From Thiomicrospira sp. XS5 (GTDB lineage Bacteria > Pseudomonadota > Gammaproteobacteria > Thiomicrospirales > Thiomicrospiraceae), in NCBI RefSeq assembly GCF_001507555.1, contig NZ_LQBO01000001.1, positions 372,001 to 436,000 of the forward strand: 64,000 nucleotides of DNA, in the 5' to 3' direction. How positions within the stretch are numbered: position 1 is the first letter of the stretch; every line of letters starts with the position of its first letter. Under the pieces are notes generated by a model. It was not told where the DNA came from and made no database searches. It worked only from the letters and a program-made list of their open reading frames with translations. A program made the position numbers and the translations under genes. Positions 26,604 through 34,990 of this stretch are shown one piece after another.

Positions 26604-28292
26604 GTGAAACACGTTGAACATTTAGATATTGCCAACCAGTCGGAATATATTGTCATAAAGGAAGCGGCTGAGCAAATCGAGAAGGCCTACGAGCCTGAAA
26701 AAGCGATTCACACCATCCTGAGCTTGATTTCGCGTCAAATGGGGCTGAACCGCGGCCGTGTTCTTTTACAGGAAAGCAGTTCCGGCTATCTGCACACCGC
26801 TTATGCCTATGGTTTGACCAAAGAAGAGATCGCCCAAGGACGTTTCGCCATCAGCGAAGGGATTTCCGGGAAGGTCATGCACTCCGGCAGCCCCATTATC
26901 GTCGCCGACATCGACCGTGAAGACGACTACCTGTTCCGAACCGTCGACCGCTCCACCCTGCCACAGGAAACCGTCGCTTTCATCGCCACCCCGATTGTCC
27001 GTAACGGCACCACTGTGGGGGTTTTAGCGGTTAACCGTTTGAGCAAACGCCCCCGCTCACTGGACCGCGACTTAGGCATTCTCAAACTGATGTCGCTGTT
27101 CATCAGTGAAATCCTGGCGGTGAACGCCATGATCGAACAGCAAACCCAGTTGCTGAAAGAAGAAAACGAACAGTTACGCTCCATGGCACTTGGTCAAGGC
27201 AGCCAATACGGCATCATCGGCGAAAGTGCGGCCTTGCGCGCCGCCTTGAACAAAGTCAGTCGCGCCACCAACACCGCCGTCACCGTCATGCTGAAAGGCG
27301 AATCCGGTACGGGGAAAGAACGTTTTTCGCGAATGCTGCATCTGGCGTCGCACCGTCAAGACGGCCCTTTTATCGCCATCAACTGTGCGGCCATCCCGCC
27401 GGACTTGCTGGAGTCCGAATTGTTCGGGCATGAAAAAGGCGCTTTCACCGGCGCCACCCAAACCAAGCAAGGCAAAATCGAACTCGCCAACAACGGCACT
27501 CTGTTCCTCGATGAAATCGGCGACTTGGATTTTGGCCTGCAAGCCAAGCTGTTACGTGTGCTGGAAGAACGTTGCGTGACCCGCGTCGGCGCCACCAAGC
27601 CGATTCACGTCGACACCCGCATCATTGTCGCTTCCCACAAAGATTTGCACGAAGCCGTCAACCAAGGGCGCTTCCGTCTGGATTTGTTCTACCGTTTGAA
27701 CGTCTTCCCGATCGAACTGCCGGCGCTGCGCGAACGCGAAGGCGATATCCGCCTGTTAGCGCGCCATTTCCTTAACCAAGCCAATCAGGAATACCACACC
27801 AGCGCCATTTACGACCAAGGCGCCATGGCGTTTTTGGAAGGCTATGAATGGCCGGGTAACATCCGACAATTGGAAAACGTGGTGAAACGTGCTGTGCTGA
27901 TGGCCGACAAAGGCCGCCTGATTTCCGCCCGGTTGATTGAAAAAATCATTCAGGAAGAAAGCGCGATTATCCACGGCGGCCATGTCAAACCGCTGGAAAA
28001 CGAACTGCAGCCGGCCACCCCGAACCTCGAAGCCTACTCGCAAGAACCGCAGGTAGTGAACGGTCAAGCGACTGCCAACGGCTTCGCGCCCAACGCCAAC
28101 AACGGCTTGGCATTTCCGAACGGCCAAACCGCCATGGACGACAAGCGCGCTTACTGGCGGGTGTCCGAGGACGAGTCCGAGCAACTCAAACAAGCTCTGG
28201 AAATGGCGCGCGGCAACAAAACCCGCGCCGCTTTATTACTGAACATGACACCGCGTCAATTCAGTTATCGCTTGAAAAAGCTCGGGTTATAA
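26604..28292 (+). CDS. NifA-like sigma-54 enhancer-binding activator (GAF-AAA+-Fis)
   Basis: The 562-residue regulator starts at a GTG with AAGGGTAGG upstream. An N-terminal GAF domain (about residues 20-180) and a short coiled coil precede the AAA+ domain with Walker A GESGTGKE (232-239), the sigma-54 contact loop GAFTGA (279-284) and Walker B LFLDEIGD. After a low-complexity Asn/Gln/Pro/Ala linker comes a Fis-type helix-turn-helix ending MTPRQFSYRLKKLGL, close in pattern to the NifA DNA-binding helix. It lacks a response-regulator receiver, so a small ligand or partner probably controls it through GAF. No nif genes are nearby. It is the obvious candidate to bind the TGT-N12-ACA elements in this window. 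Confidence 0.92.
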   Translation: MKHVEHLDIANQSEYIVIKEAAEQIEKAYEPEKAIHTILSLISRQMGLNRGRVLLQESSSGYLHTAYAYGLTKEEIAQGRFAISEGISGKVMHSGSPIIVADIDREDDYLFRTVDRSTLPQETVAFIATPIVRNGTTVGVLAVNRLSKRPRSLDRDLGILKLMSLFISEILAVNAMIEQQTQLLKEENEQLRSMALGQGSQYGIIGESAALRAALNKVSRATNTAVTVMLKGESGTGKERFSRMLHLASHRQDGPFIAINCAAIPPDLLESELFGHEKGAFTGATQTKQGKIELANNGTLFLDEIGDLDFGLQAKLLRVLEERCVTRVGATKPIHVDTRIIVASHKDLHEAVNQGRFRLDLFYRLNVFPIELPALREREGDIRLLARHFLNQANQEYHTSAIYDQGAMAFLEGYEWPGNIRQLENVVKRAVLMADKGRLISARLIEKIIQEESAIIHGGHVKPLENELQPATPNLEAYSQEPQVVNGQATANGFAPNANNGLAFPNGQTAMDDKRAYWRVSEDESEQLKQALEMARGNKTRAALLLNMTPRQFSYRLKKLGL

Positions 28293-28372
28293 AAGCGGCA
28301 GAAATTCCCGCGCGGACAATAAAATAAGGTTACGATTAAACCTGATTAACACCCGCACGTTAAGGAGCCGCC

Positions 28373-29026
28373 ATGGCCAAGTTCTTCACCCCGTTCATTG
28401 CGATCAGTCTGCTTTTATCCGGCATCGGCCATGTGGCGGCGTCCGAGCCCGCCCTATGCACCGCTTCGGAAACCCCGGCCCAAAACCTGACACTCATCAT
28501 CGCTCGGCACGGCGAAAAACCGCGACCCATCGCCAATGACCGTGGCGTTCTCAATTGTCGCGGTGAAAACCGGGCATTGCACCTTCCGCAAGTCATGCAA
28601 AACCGATTCAAAACCATCGATGCGGTCTTTACCCCTTCGCCGCATTTCACCACCAAATACGGTGCCGACGGAAAAGGCGCTTTCTCCTTGAGACCCTTTC
28701 AAACCGCTTTGCCGACCGCCACCTTCTTTAACACCGGCGTCAACCTTTGTGTGGCCGTGGACAAACCCAAAGCCATCGCCCAGCTCGCCACCTCATCACA
28801 ATACGAAGGCAAAACCACGCTCATCGTCTGGCAACACACCCGAATTAAAGACATTGCCAAACACGTCAACGACGCCTACGGTGCCAACTACGATTTCGGC
28901 AAATGGCACGGCAGCGACTTCGATACTCTGTATGTTTTTACCGTCAAAAACGGCCAACTGACGTTTGAAAAATCCGCGGAAGGGCTTAACAAGGTTCTCT
29001 CCGACCAATGCCCGAATATCGAATAA
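28373..29026 (+). CDS. Exported histidine-phosphatase superfamily protein
   Basis: A 217-residue protein with a signal peptide (FIAISLLLSGIGHVAA-S) and AAGGAG before the ATG. The phosphohistidine motif is LIIARHGEKPRP (RHG), and IVWQHTRIKDIAKH may supply the second catalytic histidine. The core is shorter and more divergent than cofactor-dependent mutases. A periplasmic phosphatase role is inferred; the substrate is unknown. A palindrome follows its stop at 29030. Confidence 0.75.
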   Translation: MAKFFTPFIAISLLLSGIGHVAASEPALCTASETPAQNLTLIIARHGEKPRPIANDRGVLNCRGENRALHLPQVMQNRFKTIDAVFTPSPHFTTKYGADGKGAFSLRPFQTALPTATFFNTGVNLCVAVDKPKAIAQLATSSQYEGKTTLIVWQHTRIKDIAKHVNDAYGANYDFGKWHGSDFDTLYVFTVKNGQLTFEKSAEGLNKVLSDQCPNIE

Positions 29027-29029
29027 CCG

Positions 29030-29039
29030 CCAGGCCTGG
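29030..29039. repeat. CCAGGCCTGG palindrome after the phosphatase gene
   Basis: Exact copy 4 bp after the stop, flanked by aaccg on the left and tgattttg on the right, giving a partial terminator-like inverted repeat. Confidence 0.85.
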
Positions 29040-29120
29040 TGATTTTGACCATTCGGCCTGTCTTTAAACCGGCAGGCTGGCTATACTAACGCTTTCACAT
29101 CACTGACATAACCCGTTTTC

Positions 29121-30065
29121 ATGCTTGGAACCCTTTCGATTCTCTTACCCATTTTCGGCCTGATCGCCGCCGGATTCATCAGCCGCAAAACCGGCGTGAT
29201 GGGGCAAACCGCCGCCAGCGAACTGAACCGTTTCGTGGTGTGGCTGGCGCTGCCGGCTTTGCTGTTCGACATCATGGCCAACAGCAATTGGTCGGCACTC
29301 TACTTGCCCGATTTCATTCTGGTGTATCTCATCGGTTCGGTTGGCCTGTTTGTGTTGGTGATCATCTGGCGCCTCAAACAAGGCGTGCCGCTGGCCGATG
29401 CCAGCATCGACAGTGTTTCCGCCGCTTATTCCAATACCGGTTATGTCGGTTTTCCACTGCTGTTTCTGGTGTTCGGCGCGTCCAGTCAGGTGCCGACCAC
29501 CATTGCCAGCATTATCGTGGTCAGTATCGTCTTTGCGCTGGCGATTATCCTGATTGAAACCGGCCTGCAAGCGGAAGCCAGCTTACGCCTTAAAATCAAA
29601 AACGTGCTCAAAGCCGTGTTTCTCAACCCGCTGATTGTCTCGCCCATCGCCGGGATGCTGTTTGCCCTGACCTCCTGGCAACTGCCGCAAGGCGTGGAAA
29701 CCTTTTTAACCCTATTGAGCGGTGCCGCCAGCCCGGCCGCTCTGGTCAGCTTGGGGCTTTTTCTGGCGGATGCGGTGGCGTCTTCCAATGAGAACACCAC
29801 CGCGACACGCCAAACCGCCTGGCAACTGACCGCCATCAAACTGATTGCCCAACCGTTATTAGTCGCTTGGTTAGCACTAAGTGTGTTTGAAATGGATTAT
29901 GAACTGGCGATGATGGCCATCCTGTTAGCCGCTTTGCCGACCGGCACCGGGCCGTTCATGTTGGCCGAATACTACCGGCGCGAAGCGGTCACCACCGCCC
30001 AAACGGTACTCTTTTCCACCGTGCTGTCGCTTGTGACCCTGACACTATTACTGAGCTTTATGTAA
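29121..30065 (+). CDS. AEC-family (auxin efflux carrier type) transporter
   Basis: The 314-residue protein has ten predicted hydrophobic segments in two five-helix halves. GLIAAGFISRKTG near the N-terminus, ASELNRFVVWLALPALLF, AAYSNTGYVGFPLLFLVFG and ALPTGTGPFMLAEYYRRE are typical AEC/PIN-like blocks. Bacterial members carry malate, malonate or related organic acids. It converges with the RsgA-type gene across a perfect palindrome terminator. Confidence 0.88.
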   Translation: MLGTLSILLPIFGLIAAGFISRKTGVMGQTAASELNRFVVWLALPALLFDIMANSNWSALYLPDFILVYLIGSVGLFVLVIIWRLKQGVPLADASIDSVSAAYSNTGYVGFPLLFLVFGASSQVPTTIASIIVVSIVFALAIILIETGLQAEASLRLKIKNVLKAVFLNPLIVSPIAGMLFALTSWQLPQGVETFLTLLSGAASPAALVSLGLFLADAVASSNENTTATRQTAWQLTAIKLIAQPLLVAWLALSVFEMDYELAMMAILLAALPTGTGPFMLAEYYRREAVTTAQTVLFSTVLSLVTLTLLLSFM

Positions 30066-30087
30066 TTCGCTTGGTACGCAGAAAGTA

Positions 30088-30113
30088 AAAAACCACCAGG
30101 CCTGGTGGTTTTT
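30088..30113. terminator. Bidirectional terminator, best-formed CCAGGCCTGG element
   Basis: Perfect inverted repeat with 13-bp arms (AAAAACCACCAGG and its complement) and no spacer, between convergent genes ending at 30065 (+) and 30140 (-). Both strands exit into a T run, as in an intrinsic terminator. Confidence 0.85.
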
Positions 30114-30139
30114 GAGATGAACCGTAAAACGGCTTTAAG

Positions 30140-31180
30140 TTATCGTTGCTTGAAGTGTTTGGCGGATTTGACCATTTTGCTGAAGCGCTTGTCTTGTGCG
30201 CGTTTTTCCGCCAAAGTCACGGCGTTAAACGCTTGCTCCTTCATCAGCTTGTGGTAGTTCACCAAACGGCGTTCCGCCAACTGACTGGATTCAATCGCCG
30301 CCCGAACCGCACATCCGGGTTCGGACTGGTGCTGACAATCGGAAAACTTACACTGCTCCGCCAAAGTGGCGATATCGGCAAAGGTTTCATCCACGCCCTG
30401 TTCACAATCCGCCAATTGCAATTCCCGCATGCCCGGCGTGTCCAGCAACAACACACCAGAAGCCGTCAAATGCAACGAACGCGCCGTCGTGGTGTGACGC
30501 CCTCGGCTGTCGTCTTCGCGAATCCGATTGGTTTCCTGAACGTCACCGCCCAACAGCGTGTTCACCAACGTGGATTTGCCCACGCCGGACGACCCCAAGA
30601 AAGCCAGCGTATGGCCGGGCAACAACCACAGTTCCAACGCCTGTAAAGTCGCCGAATCATGGGCATTGACCGCAAACACCGGCAGCATCTTATCCAGCGC
30701 CTGAACCGCTTCCAAAAACGATTCCGGCTCATCGCACAAATCGGCTTTGGTGAGCACAACAATCGGCTCCACACCAGCCTCATGCGCCAACGCCAAATAG
30801 CGCTCAATGCGGTTCAAATTAAAATCGTTGTTCAAAGAACTGACAATCAAAACCGAGTCCACATTCGCGGAAATCAATTGGCGATCAACCCGTGTGCCCG
30901 CCGCCTTTCGCGAAAACAACGACGCTCGGTCCAACAAGCGAACAAAGCGATGCTCGGCATCGATTAAAACCCAGTCGCCCACCGCCAGATTAGGAATGGA
31001 TTGTGTCATCATCATGGACAACGGACCTTCAGTGGTCAATAGCTGAATAATCGAACGTTCGATGCCGAAGACACGCGCCGGAATCAAGGTTTCCAACGCA
31101 TCAAGTGACAGTTGGTGTTGAAAAAAGGGTTTCCACCCTAATTGATGAAGAGAATAATGTGATGTCATCATAAGCCCCAT
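30140..31180 (-). CDS. rsgA: RsgA/YjeQ-type circularly permuted GTPase (ribosome small-subunit maturation)
   Basis: A 346-residue GTPase with OB-fold N-terminus (AVGDWVLIDAE), then permuted G motifs: G4 TKAD before G1 GSSGVGKST, G2-like RGRHTTT and G3 DTPGM, and the C-terminal zinc knuckle CKFSDCQHQSEPGC. RsgA proteins help the 30S subunit mature. It resembles the longer paralogue type starting HQLGWKPFF. The start is uncertain: the ATG at 31180 has no ribosome binding site, while ATGs at 31171 and 31168 follow GGGG. A leader peptide and mutually exclusive hairpins lie upstream (31181-31320). It may be a second copy, since the housekeeping rsgA is not seen here. Confidence 0.88.
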   Translation of the reverse strand: MGLMMTSHYSLHQLGWKPFFQHQLSLDALETLIPARVFGIERSIIQLLTTEGPLSMMMTQSIPNLAVGDWVLIDAEHRFVRLLDRASLFSRKAAGTRVDRQLISANVDSVLIVSSLNNDFNLNRIERYLALAHEAGVEPIVVLTKADLCDEPESFLEAVQALDKMLPVFAVNAHDSATLQALELWLLPGHTLAFLGSSGVGKSTLVNTLLGGDVQETNRIREDDSRGRHTTTARSLHLTASGVLLLDTPGMRELQLADCEQGVDETFADIATLAEQCKFSDCQHQSEPGCAVRAAIESSQLAERRLVNYHKLMKEQAFNAVTLAEKRAQDKRFSKMVKSAKHFKQR

Positions 31181-31277
31181 AACGCTTAAGCGTTGTAAGA
31201 AATCAAATTCTGGGGCTGAAAAGGCCCCGGTACACTGACCGGGTAGCGAAGAATAAATCTACGAAAAAACTACCCGG
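31173..31277 (-). promoter_or_regulatory. Structured leader with competing hairpins upstream of rsgA
   Basis: Read on the minus strand, four stems share arms in a chain. Stem 1:2 joins 31270-31277 with 31239-31246 (8 bp). Stem 2:3 joins 31238-31243 with 31226-31231 (6 bp, 6-nt loop). Stem 3:4 joins 31224-31228 with 31212-31216 (GGGGC/GCCCC). Stem 4:5 joins 31212-31217 with 31173-31178, covering the GGGG and start-codon region of rsgA. A perfect palindrome AACGCTTAAGCGTT (31181-31194) sits inside the last loop. Forming one stem excludes the next, the layout of an attenuator. Confidence 0.65.
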
Positions 31278-31297
31278 AGGCTTTTAACAACAATCAT
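31259..31297 (-). CDS. Putative 12-residue leader peptide of rsgA
   Basis: MIVVKSLRVVFS followed by TAG. The ATG has GGAGG (31304-31308) at 6-bp spacing, a stronger ribosome binding site than rsgA itself. Its stop lies inside the loop of stem 1:2 and its codons 6-9 form one arm of that stem, so ribosome position on this peptide would choose between the downstream hairpins. No protein evidence is possible from sequence alone. Confidence 0.55.
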   Translation of the reverse strand: MIVVKSLRVVFS

Positions 31298-31338
31298 CAA
31301 TATCCTCCGTTTGAAATAGAAATATAAGGTTGGTTTTT

Positions 31339-31347
31339 ATTATAGCA
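31339..31347 (-). promoter_or_regulatory. Extended -10 promoter of the rsgA leader
   Basis: On the minus strand the sequence reads TGCTATAAT, an extended TGn plus perfect TATAAT. No good -35 hexamer was seen. Transcription would start near 31332 and give a leader of about 150 nt that includes the peptide and hairpins. Confidence 0.55.
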
Positions 31348-31432
31348 AATGGCGCCTAAAAATCCTGTCATTAAAGAACGGATTTTTGATTAGCTAGCTA
31401 AAACCAAATTTCATTAAATTATCTCTCTCATT

Positions 31433-31438
31433 TATAAT
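31433..31438 (+). promoter_or_regulatory. Possible -10 element of the unknown exported protein gene
   Basis: Perfect TATAAT 33 bp before the ATG at 31472, with only a weak -35 (TTCATT, 17-bp spacing with 31410-31415). The surrounding 31381-31471 is AT-rich and otherwise featureless. Confidence 0.35.
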
Positions 31439-31471
31439 GAAAAACACTTATTTTTTAACGACGCCATATTC

Positions 31472-32368
31472 ATGATTCACCATCCCACTAAACATCCAAG
31501 CACCACAACCTTTGGTCAATATCTTAAAAATCGCCAGGCCTGGTGGTTTTTAGTCTTTTACTTACTGGGATTAACATCATCCGTCCAGGCCGAAACCCGT
31601 GAAAACTGGAACTATGAATCCCGCTTCACGGCAGAGGGGTTTAAGGCTTCCGGAAAGTCCGGCACCTATGCTTACGACCCCCATGTTTGGGTCTATACAA
31701 CCGCATTTGCAAAGCGCTTCGGCATGCCGGAAAAATGGATTGATGATTCCTTAAAAGGAGCGGAAGCCTTGGCTTACCGAGTAGACCGAACTTATTACAT
31801 TAAACAATGCGGTTACTTTGGGGATATGAAGAAATGCCGCACTCCAATTGCCTGTATGCTGGATTTATATATCCCCTCTTCGGCTAACTTACCTTGGAAT
31901 ACAGAATTGCGTTATGACTCTCGATATGGAAAAAAATCGGTTAGAGCATTAACAACAAACGAACCATCAAGCATCTACAAAAGAATCACTAAACGTGGCA
32001 CCCATCTTTTAGGCGCCAAATTTGGATTGGATTTAGTAGGAATTGTCTACGGGAAAGATAAACGTAGTTCTATTGGAAGTTATACGATTGCCGAGTACGA
32101 AATAGGGCTGTATAGAAATCTTGATTATATTTCAGGAGCAACAAGCTGTGCATTCCAGAGAGTAAAAGACGCCGAAGTCAGAATAAATCAACCTGTTTTT
32201 AGGGAGAATGGTTCCGTCAACGTTTCTAAAAGCTATAACAAAATTGCTCATAAAATAGAAATCCCCAACAGCTTTATGGATAGAGTCGAAAGCTATGCAG
32301 AAAAAGAATATGAACCCCATAGTCTGGCTAAAGACTTGGAAAATAACCTGCAGCAAAAAGGTAAATAA
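31472..32368 (+). CDS. Exported protein of unknown function
   Basis: A 298-residue protein of no family I recognise. A signal peptide is likely (residues 20-40, cleavage after SSVQA), and its n-region and hydrophobic start (NRQAWWFLVF) are encoded by a CCAGGCCTGG palindrome with its usual T-rich flank. The mature part is rich in Tyr, Lys and Ser, with four cysteines (CGYFGDMKKC, PIACML, SCAF) that could form disulfides. Its DNA is visibly more AT-rich than neighbouring genes, which suggests recent acquisition. No clear ribosome binding site precedes the ATG. Confidence 0.7.
   Translation: MIHHPTKHPSTTTFGQYLKNRQAWWFLVFYLLGLTSSVQAETRENWNYESRFTAEGFKASGKSGTYAYDPHVWVYTTAFAKRFGMPEKWIDDSLKGAEALAYRVDRTYYIKQCGYFGDMKKCRTPIACMLDLYIPSSANLPWNTELRYDSRYGKKSVRALTTNEPSSIYKRITKRGTHLLGAKFGLDLVGIVYGKDKRSSIGSYTIAEYEIGLYRNLDYISGATSCAFQRVKDAEVRINQPVFRENGSVNVSKSYNKIAHKIEIPNSFMDRVESYAEKEYEPHSLAKDLENNLQQKGK
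31534..31543. repeat. CCAGGCCTGG palindrome encoding part of a signal peptide
   Basis: Exact copy with flank tggttttta, read in frame as Gln-Ala-Trp (residues 22-24) of the exported protein starting at 31472. Confidence 0.85.
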
Positions 32369-32395
32369 TCATGCTTTCAGTCGTCAATTCAATAA

Positions 32396-32419
32396 AAAAG
32401 GCCACCGAAGTGACCTTTT
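32396..32419. terminator. Bidirectional terminator between convergent genes
   Basis: Ten-bp stem (AAAAGGCCAC/GTGACCTTTT, one wobble pair) around a 4-nt loop that reads TTCG on the minus strand, a stable UUCG tetraloop. Positioned between the stops at 32368 (+) and 32472 (-). Confidence 0.85.
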
Positions 32420-32471
32420 ATGACGTTTAACGCCTTTTGGGCGTTGTTTTGGGTGCGGATTAAATGCTGAA

Positions 32472-33839
32472 TTACGCGCTGAACAACTCTTGGTAAAGAG
32501 CGTTGGCGCTGGTGACCAGGTCGCCGCTGAGGGCGAAACCAGAGACGTCCTCGCCTTCTTTGTAAAGCAGGCGTTGGTTGTCGCCGACCATCATAGTTTG
32601 CTCCCATTGGCCGTGCGTGGCGTGCAATGGTGGGCTGATCATAATGGATAAGCTTGGTGTTTTGGTTTTGATCAAGCTTGGCAGCACTTGGAACTGGTCG
32701 GTATCTTCGCCTTTGAGGTGCGCGGCAATGGCTTTAGCCTGACGACGAATCGGCTCCAGATACGCTTGCAACACGCCACCGGCTTCGGCACAATCGCCAA
32801 TCGCGAAGATGTCCGGGTCGGAGGTTTGGCAAGCGCCGTTGATGCAGATACCGCGGTTGGTTTCCAACTTGGCTTTTTTGGCCAATTCCAAATTCGGTGC
32901 CAAGCCGATGGCGGCGACCACCACACCCGTTTCGATGTATTCGCCTTGGTCGGTATGAAGCATGTAACCGTTTTCGGCTTGGTTCATGTCCACCAGTTCG
33001 GAATTTTTGTACAGCTTGACGCCTTTGCTTTGCAGCTTTTCTTCCAACGACTGGGAAATGGCTTGCGGCAAAATCTGGCTCATCAAATGCGAACCACGCA
33101 CCACCATATTGACTTCGATGTCTTGTGAACTGAGGTCCTCGGCCAGCTCGGTGGCAATCAAACCGCCGCCGATAAGGGTGACGGATTTTTTGCCTTCCAG
33201 GGCTTTATGGAAACGTCGGTAAGCCGGCAGGTCGTTGATGGTCATGATGTCCTGGGCGGCATTGCCGTCCACGGTTGGCGACAGGGCTTTGGCACCGGTC
33301 GCGAGAATCAGTTTGTCGTATTGGAAGCTGCCGGAAGTGGTCATGACCTTTTTACGCTTGGTGTTGATGGACATGACTTTGGTCCGGGTTTTAACACCCA
33401 TATTCAGTTCGGCGGCTTTGGCTTCCGCGGTCATTTCTTTTAAGTCGTCCGGCGTTCTCCCTTGGCTTAAGGCCATGGACAGGGACGGTTTCGGATAGAC
33501 GGTTCCGTCACAGGCGGTGAGCAAGCTGATTTCGGCGTCCGGCATGGCTTGACGAACGTTTTCAGCGGCTTGCCAACCGGCGTAACCGGCGCCGATAATC
33601 AAGACGTCGGCATGAGTGCTGGCTTTGCGCTTAGGCGCACCATCCGGTGAAGATTTCGCCTTCGCTTCGTCGAGTGGAATGAAATCCGATTTACTCACCA
33701 GGCACAAAGGGCAGTACCAGTCATCCGGGATGTCTTCGAAACGCGTGCCCGGCGCCAATCCGGAATCCGGATCGCCCAGCTCTTCGTCGTAAATCAAACC
33801 GCATGTCTTACAAATATACTTTTTAAAATCTTCACTCAT
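32472..33839 (-). CDS. Rubredoxin fused to FAD/NAD(P)-dependent oxidoreductase
   Basis: A 455-residue natural fusion. Residues 1-50 are rubredoxin with CxxC pairs at C10/C13 and C43/C46 ([19 protein letters not shown]). From about residue 75 follows a rubredoxin-reductase-like flavoprotein: FAD motif [17 protein letters not shown](P) motif [17 protein letters not shown] and second FAD block [10 protein letters not shown]. It should pass electrons from NAD(P)H through FAD to the iron centre and on to a partner. It is the last gene of the OsmC-flavoprotein-reductase operon, 9 bp behind the flavoprotein gene, which makes that protein the likely electron acceptor. Confidence 0.9.
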   Translation of the reverse strand: MSEDFKKYICKTCGLIYDEELGDPDSGLAPGTRFEDIPDDWYCPLCLVSKSDFIPLDEAKAKSSPDGAPKRKASTHADVLIIGAGYAGWQAAENVRQAMPDAEISLLTACDGTVYPKPSLSMALSQGRTPDDLKEMTAEAKAAELNMGVKTRTKVMSINTKRKKVMTTSGSFQYDKLILATGAKALSPTVDGNAAQDIMTINDLPAYRRFHKALEGKKSVTLIGGGLIATELAEDLSSQDIEVNMVVRGSHLMSQILPQAISQSLEEKLQSKGVKLYKNSELVDMNQAENGYMLHTDQGEYIETGVVVAAIGLAPNLELAKKAKLETNRGICINGACQTSDPDIFAIGDCAEAGGVLQAYLEPIRRQAKAIAAHLKGEDTDQFQVLPSLIKTKTPSLSIMISPPLHATHGQWEQTMMVGDNQRLLYKEGEDVSGFALSGDLVTSANALYQELFSA

Positions 33840-33848
33840 CTTGGTCTC

Positions 33849-34937
33849 CTATGCCGCTTCGATGCGGTCAATTTCCTTACGAAGATGCTTGATGGATGGC
33901 GTGACGATAATCACGAAATACGCTTCACGCATTTTACGTTGCGGTGCGGCATCCACCAGATAGCCTTTGGCTCCGGCGTGCTGCATGACCGAATCGGCCG
34001 CGCGTTTGCAGATTTCCGCGCCCAGCAAACGGGCTTCCAGTACCGATTTGATGTATTCTTGTCCCGGTGTGAAAGGGTCTTCGCACAGGGCTTCGATCAA
34101 ATCGATGGCATCTTCCAAATCTTCTGTTATTTCTTCCGGCGAATCGTCCAGATATTCGTTGATCTCGGACAAGGTCAGATTCGCTTTTTCCATTTCGTTG
34201 ACGGCGCCTTTAATGACTCCGGCGGCCATACCGGTTTGCAATAAAATGAATCCGGCTTTGATTTTTTCCAAATACGGTTTCAGAGGGTCAGCCAACAGGT
34301 ATTTCTTAGGCAAGAAGGCGTTGTCGAACAACAGGGAATAGGTTCCTGTGCCTTCCATACCGACGAATTCGGCCATTTGTTTCATGGTCAAGCCTTCCAA
34401 ATCACATGGAATCAGGGCCATGACATCTTTTTCATAGTTTTTGTCGTGGTCGTGCACGCTGAAAATCGAGCCGAAGAAGTGATTGCTAGAACCTTCCAAC
34501 AGGTTGGATACCCAAGGCAAGGTGCCGTTGATGATGTAACCGTCTTCGGTTTCTTCCGCAGATAATTTCAGGTCTTCAATGCCGGCAAAATACTTCATCG
34601 GGTTCGACAAAGCCGTGGCACCGAAATATTCGCCATCCACCATTTTCGGCAGGATGTCGGACTTCAACCATTCGTTTTCAGAGTTTTCGATGTACCAGGT
34701 ACAGACGGACTGCGCCCACATCATAAAGCCGGTCGACATACATTCTTCGGACACGGTCGCCATATCCTGAATGGTGCCGAATAGGTTCAAGTCGCCATTG
34801 TTCAGGGATGGAATATGGTGACGAAACGCGCCGGCTTGGCCAACTTTCGATAATACTTCGGTCGTGTACTGTCCATGATCAATCGCCACAGTTAACGGCT
34901 TCAGATCTTTTTGAACAATTTGACTAATCATGGTCAT
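33849..34937 (-). CDS. Acyl-CoA-dehydrogenase-fold flavoprotein, probably a monooxygenase or oxidase
   Basis: A 362-residue protein with the acyl-CoA dehydrogenase fold order: helical N-domain, a central FMN/FAD beta region (EYFGATALSNPMKY, ETEDGYIINGTLPWVSNL) and helical C-domain (LLGAEICKRAADSVMQHAGAKGYL). The YEGT-type catalytic glutamate region of fatty-acid enzymes is replaced by VIIVTPSIKHLRKEI, as in DszC/SfnB-type oxygenases and other non-beta-oxidation members. With rubredoxin reductase next door it may use reduced flavin and oxygen. Substrate unknown. The operon has a divergent sigma-54 promoter shared with the cyanase control region. Confidence 0.8.
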   Translation of the reverse strand: MTMISQIVQKDLKPLTVAIDHGQYTTEVLSKVGQAGAFRHHIPSLNNGDLNLFGTIQDMATVSEECMSTGFMMWAQSVCTWYIENSENEWLKSDILPKMVDGEYFGATALSNPMKYFAGIEDLKLSAEETEDGYIINGTLPWVSNLLEGSSNHFFGSIFSVHDHDKNYEKDVMALIPCDLEGLTMKQMAEFVGMEGTGTYSLLFDNAFLPKKYLLADPLKPYLEKIKAGFILLQTGMAAGVIKGAVNEMEKANLTLSEINEYLDDSPEEITEDLEDAIDLIEALCEDPFTPGQEYIKSVLEARLLGAEICKRAADSVMQHAGAKGYLVDAAPQRKMREAYFVIIVTPSIKHLRKEIDRIEAA

Positions 34938-34971
34938 TCTCCTTCAAAGTGGGAAAACCTGGCGAAAACCG

Positions 34972-34981
34972 CCAGGCCTGG
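34972..34981. repeat. CCAGGCCTGG palindrome between OsmC and flavoprotein genes
   Basis: Exact copy in the 53-bp intercistronic gap of a minus-strand operon, flanked on the plus strand by aaaaccg and acagtg. It might set the ratio of upstream to downstream expression. Confidence 0.85.
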
Positions 34982-34990
34982 ACAGTGTGA

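Noticed and set aside
26604-28292. Naming the activator NifA and inferring nitrogen fixation
   Set aside because: Domain order is NifA-like, but no nif genes are present and the linked sites have N12 not N10 spacing.
31259-31297. Reading the rsgA leader peptide as a macrolide-type arrest peptide
   Set aside because: MIVVKSLRVVFS shares only loose similarity with known arrest motifs; no resistance gene is nearby, so I claim only an attenuator-like layout.
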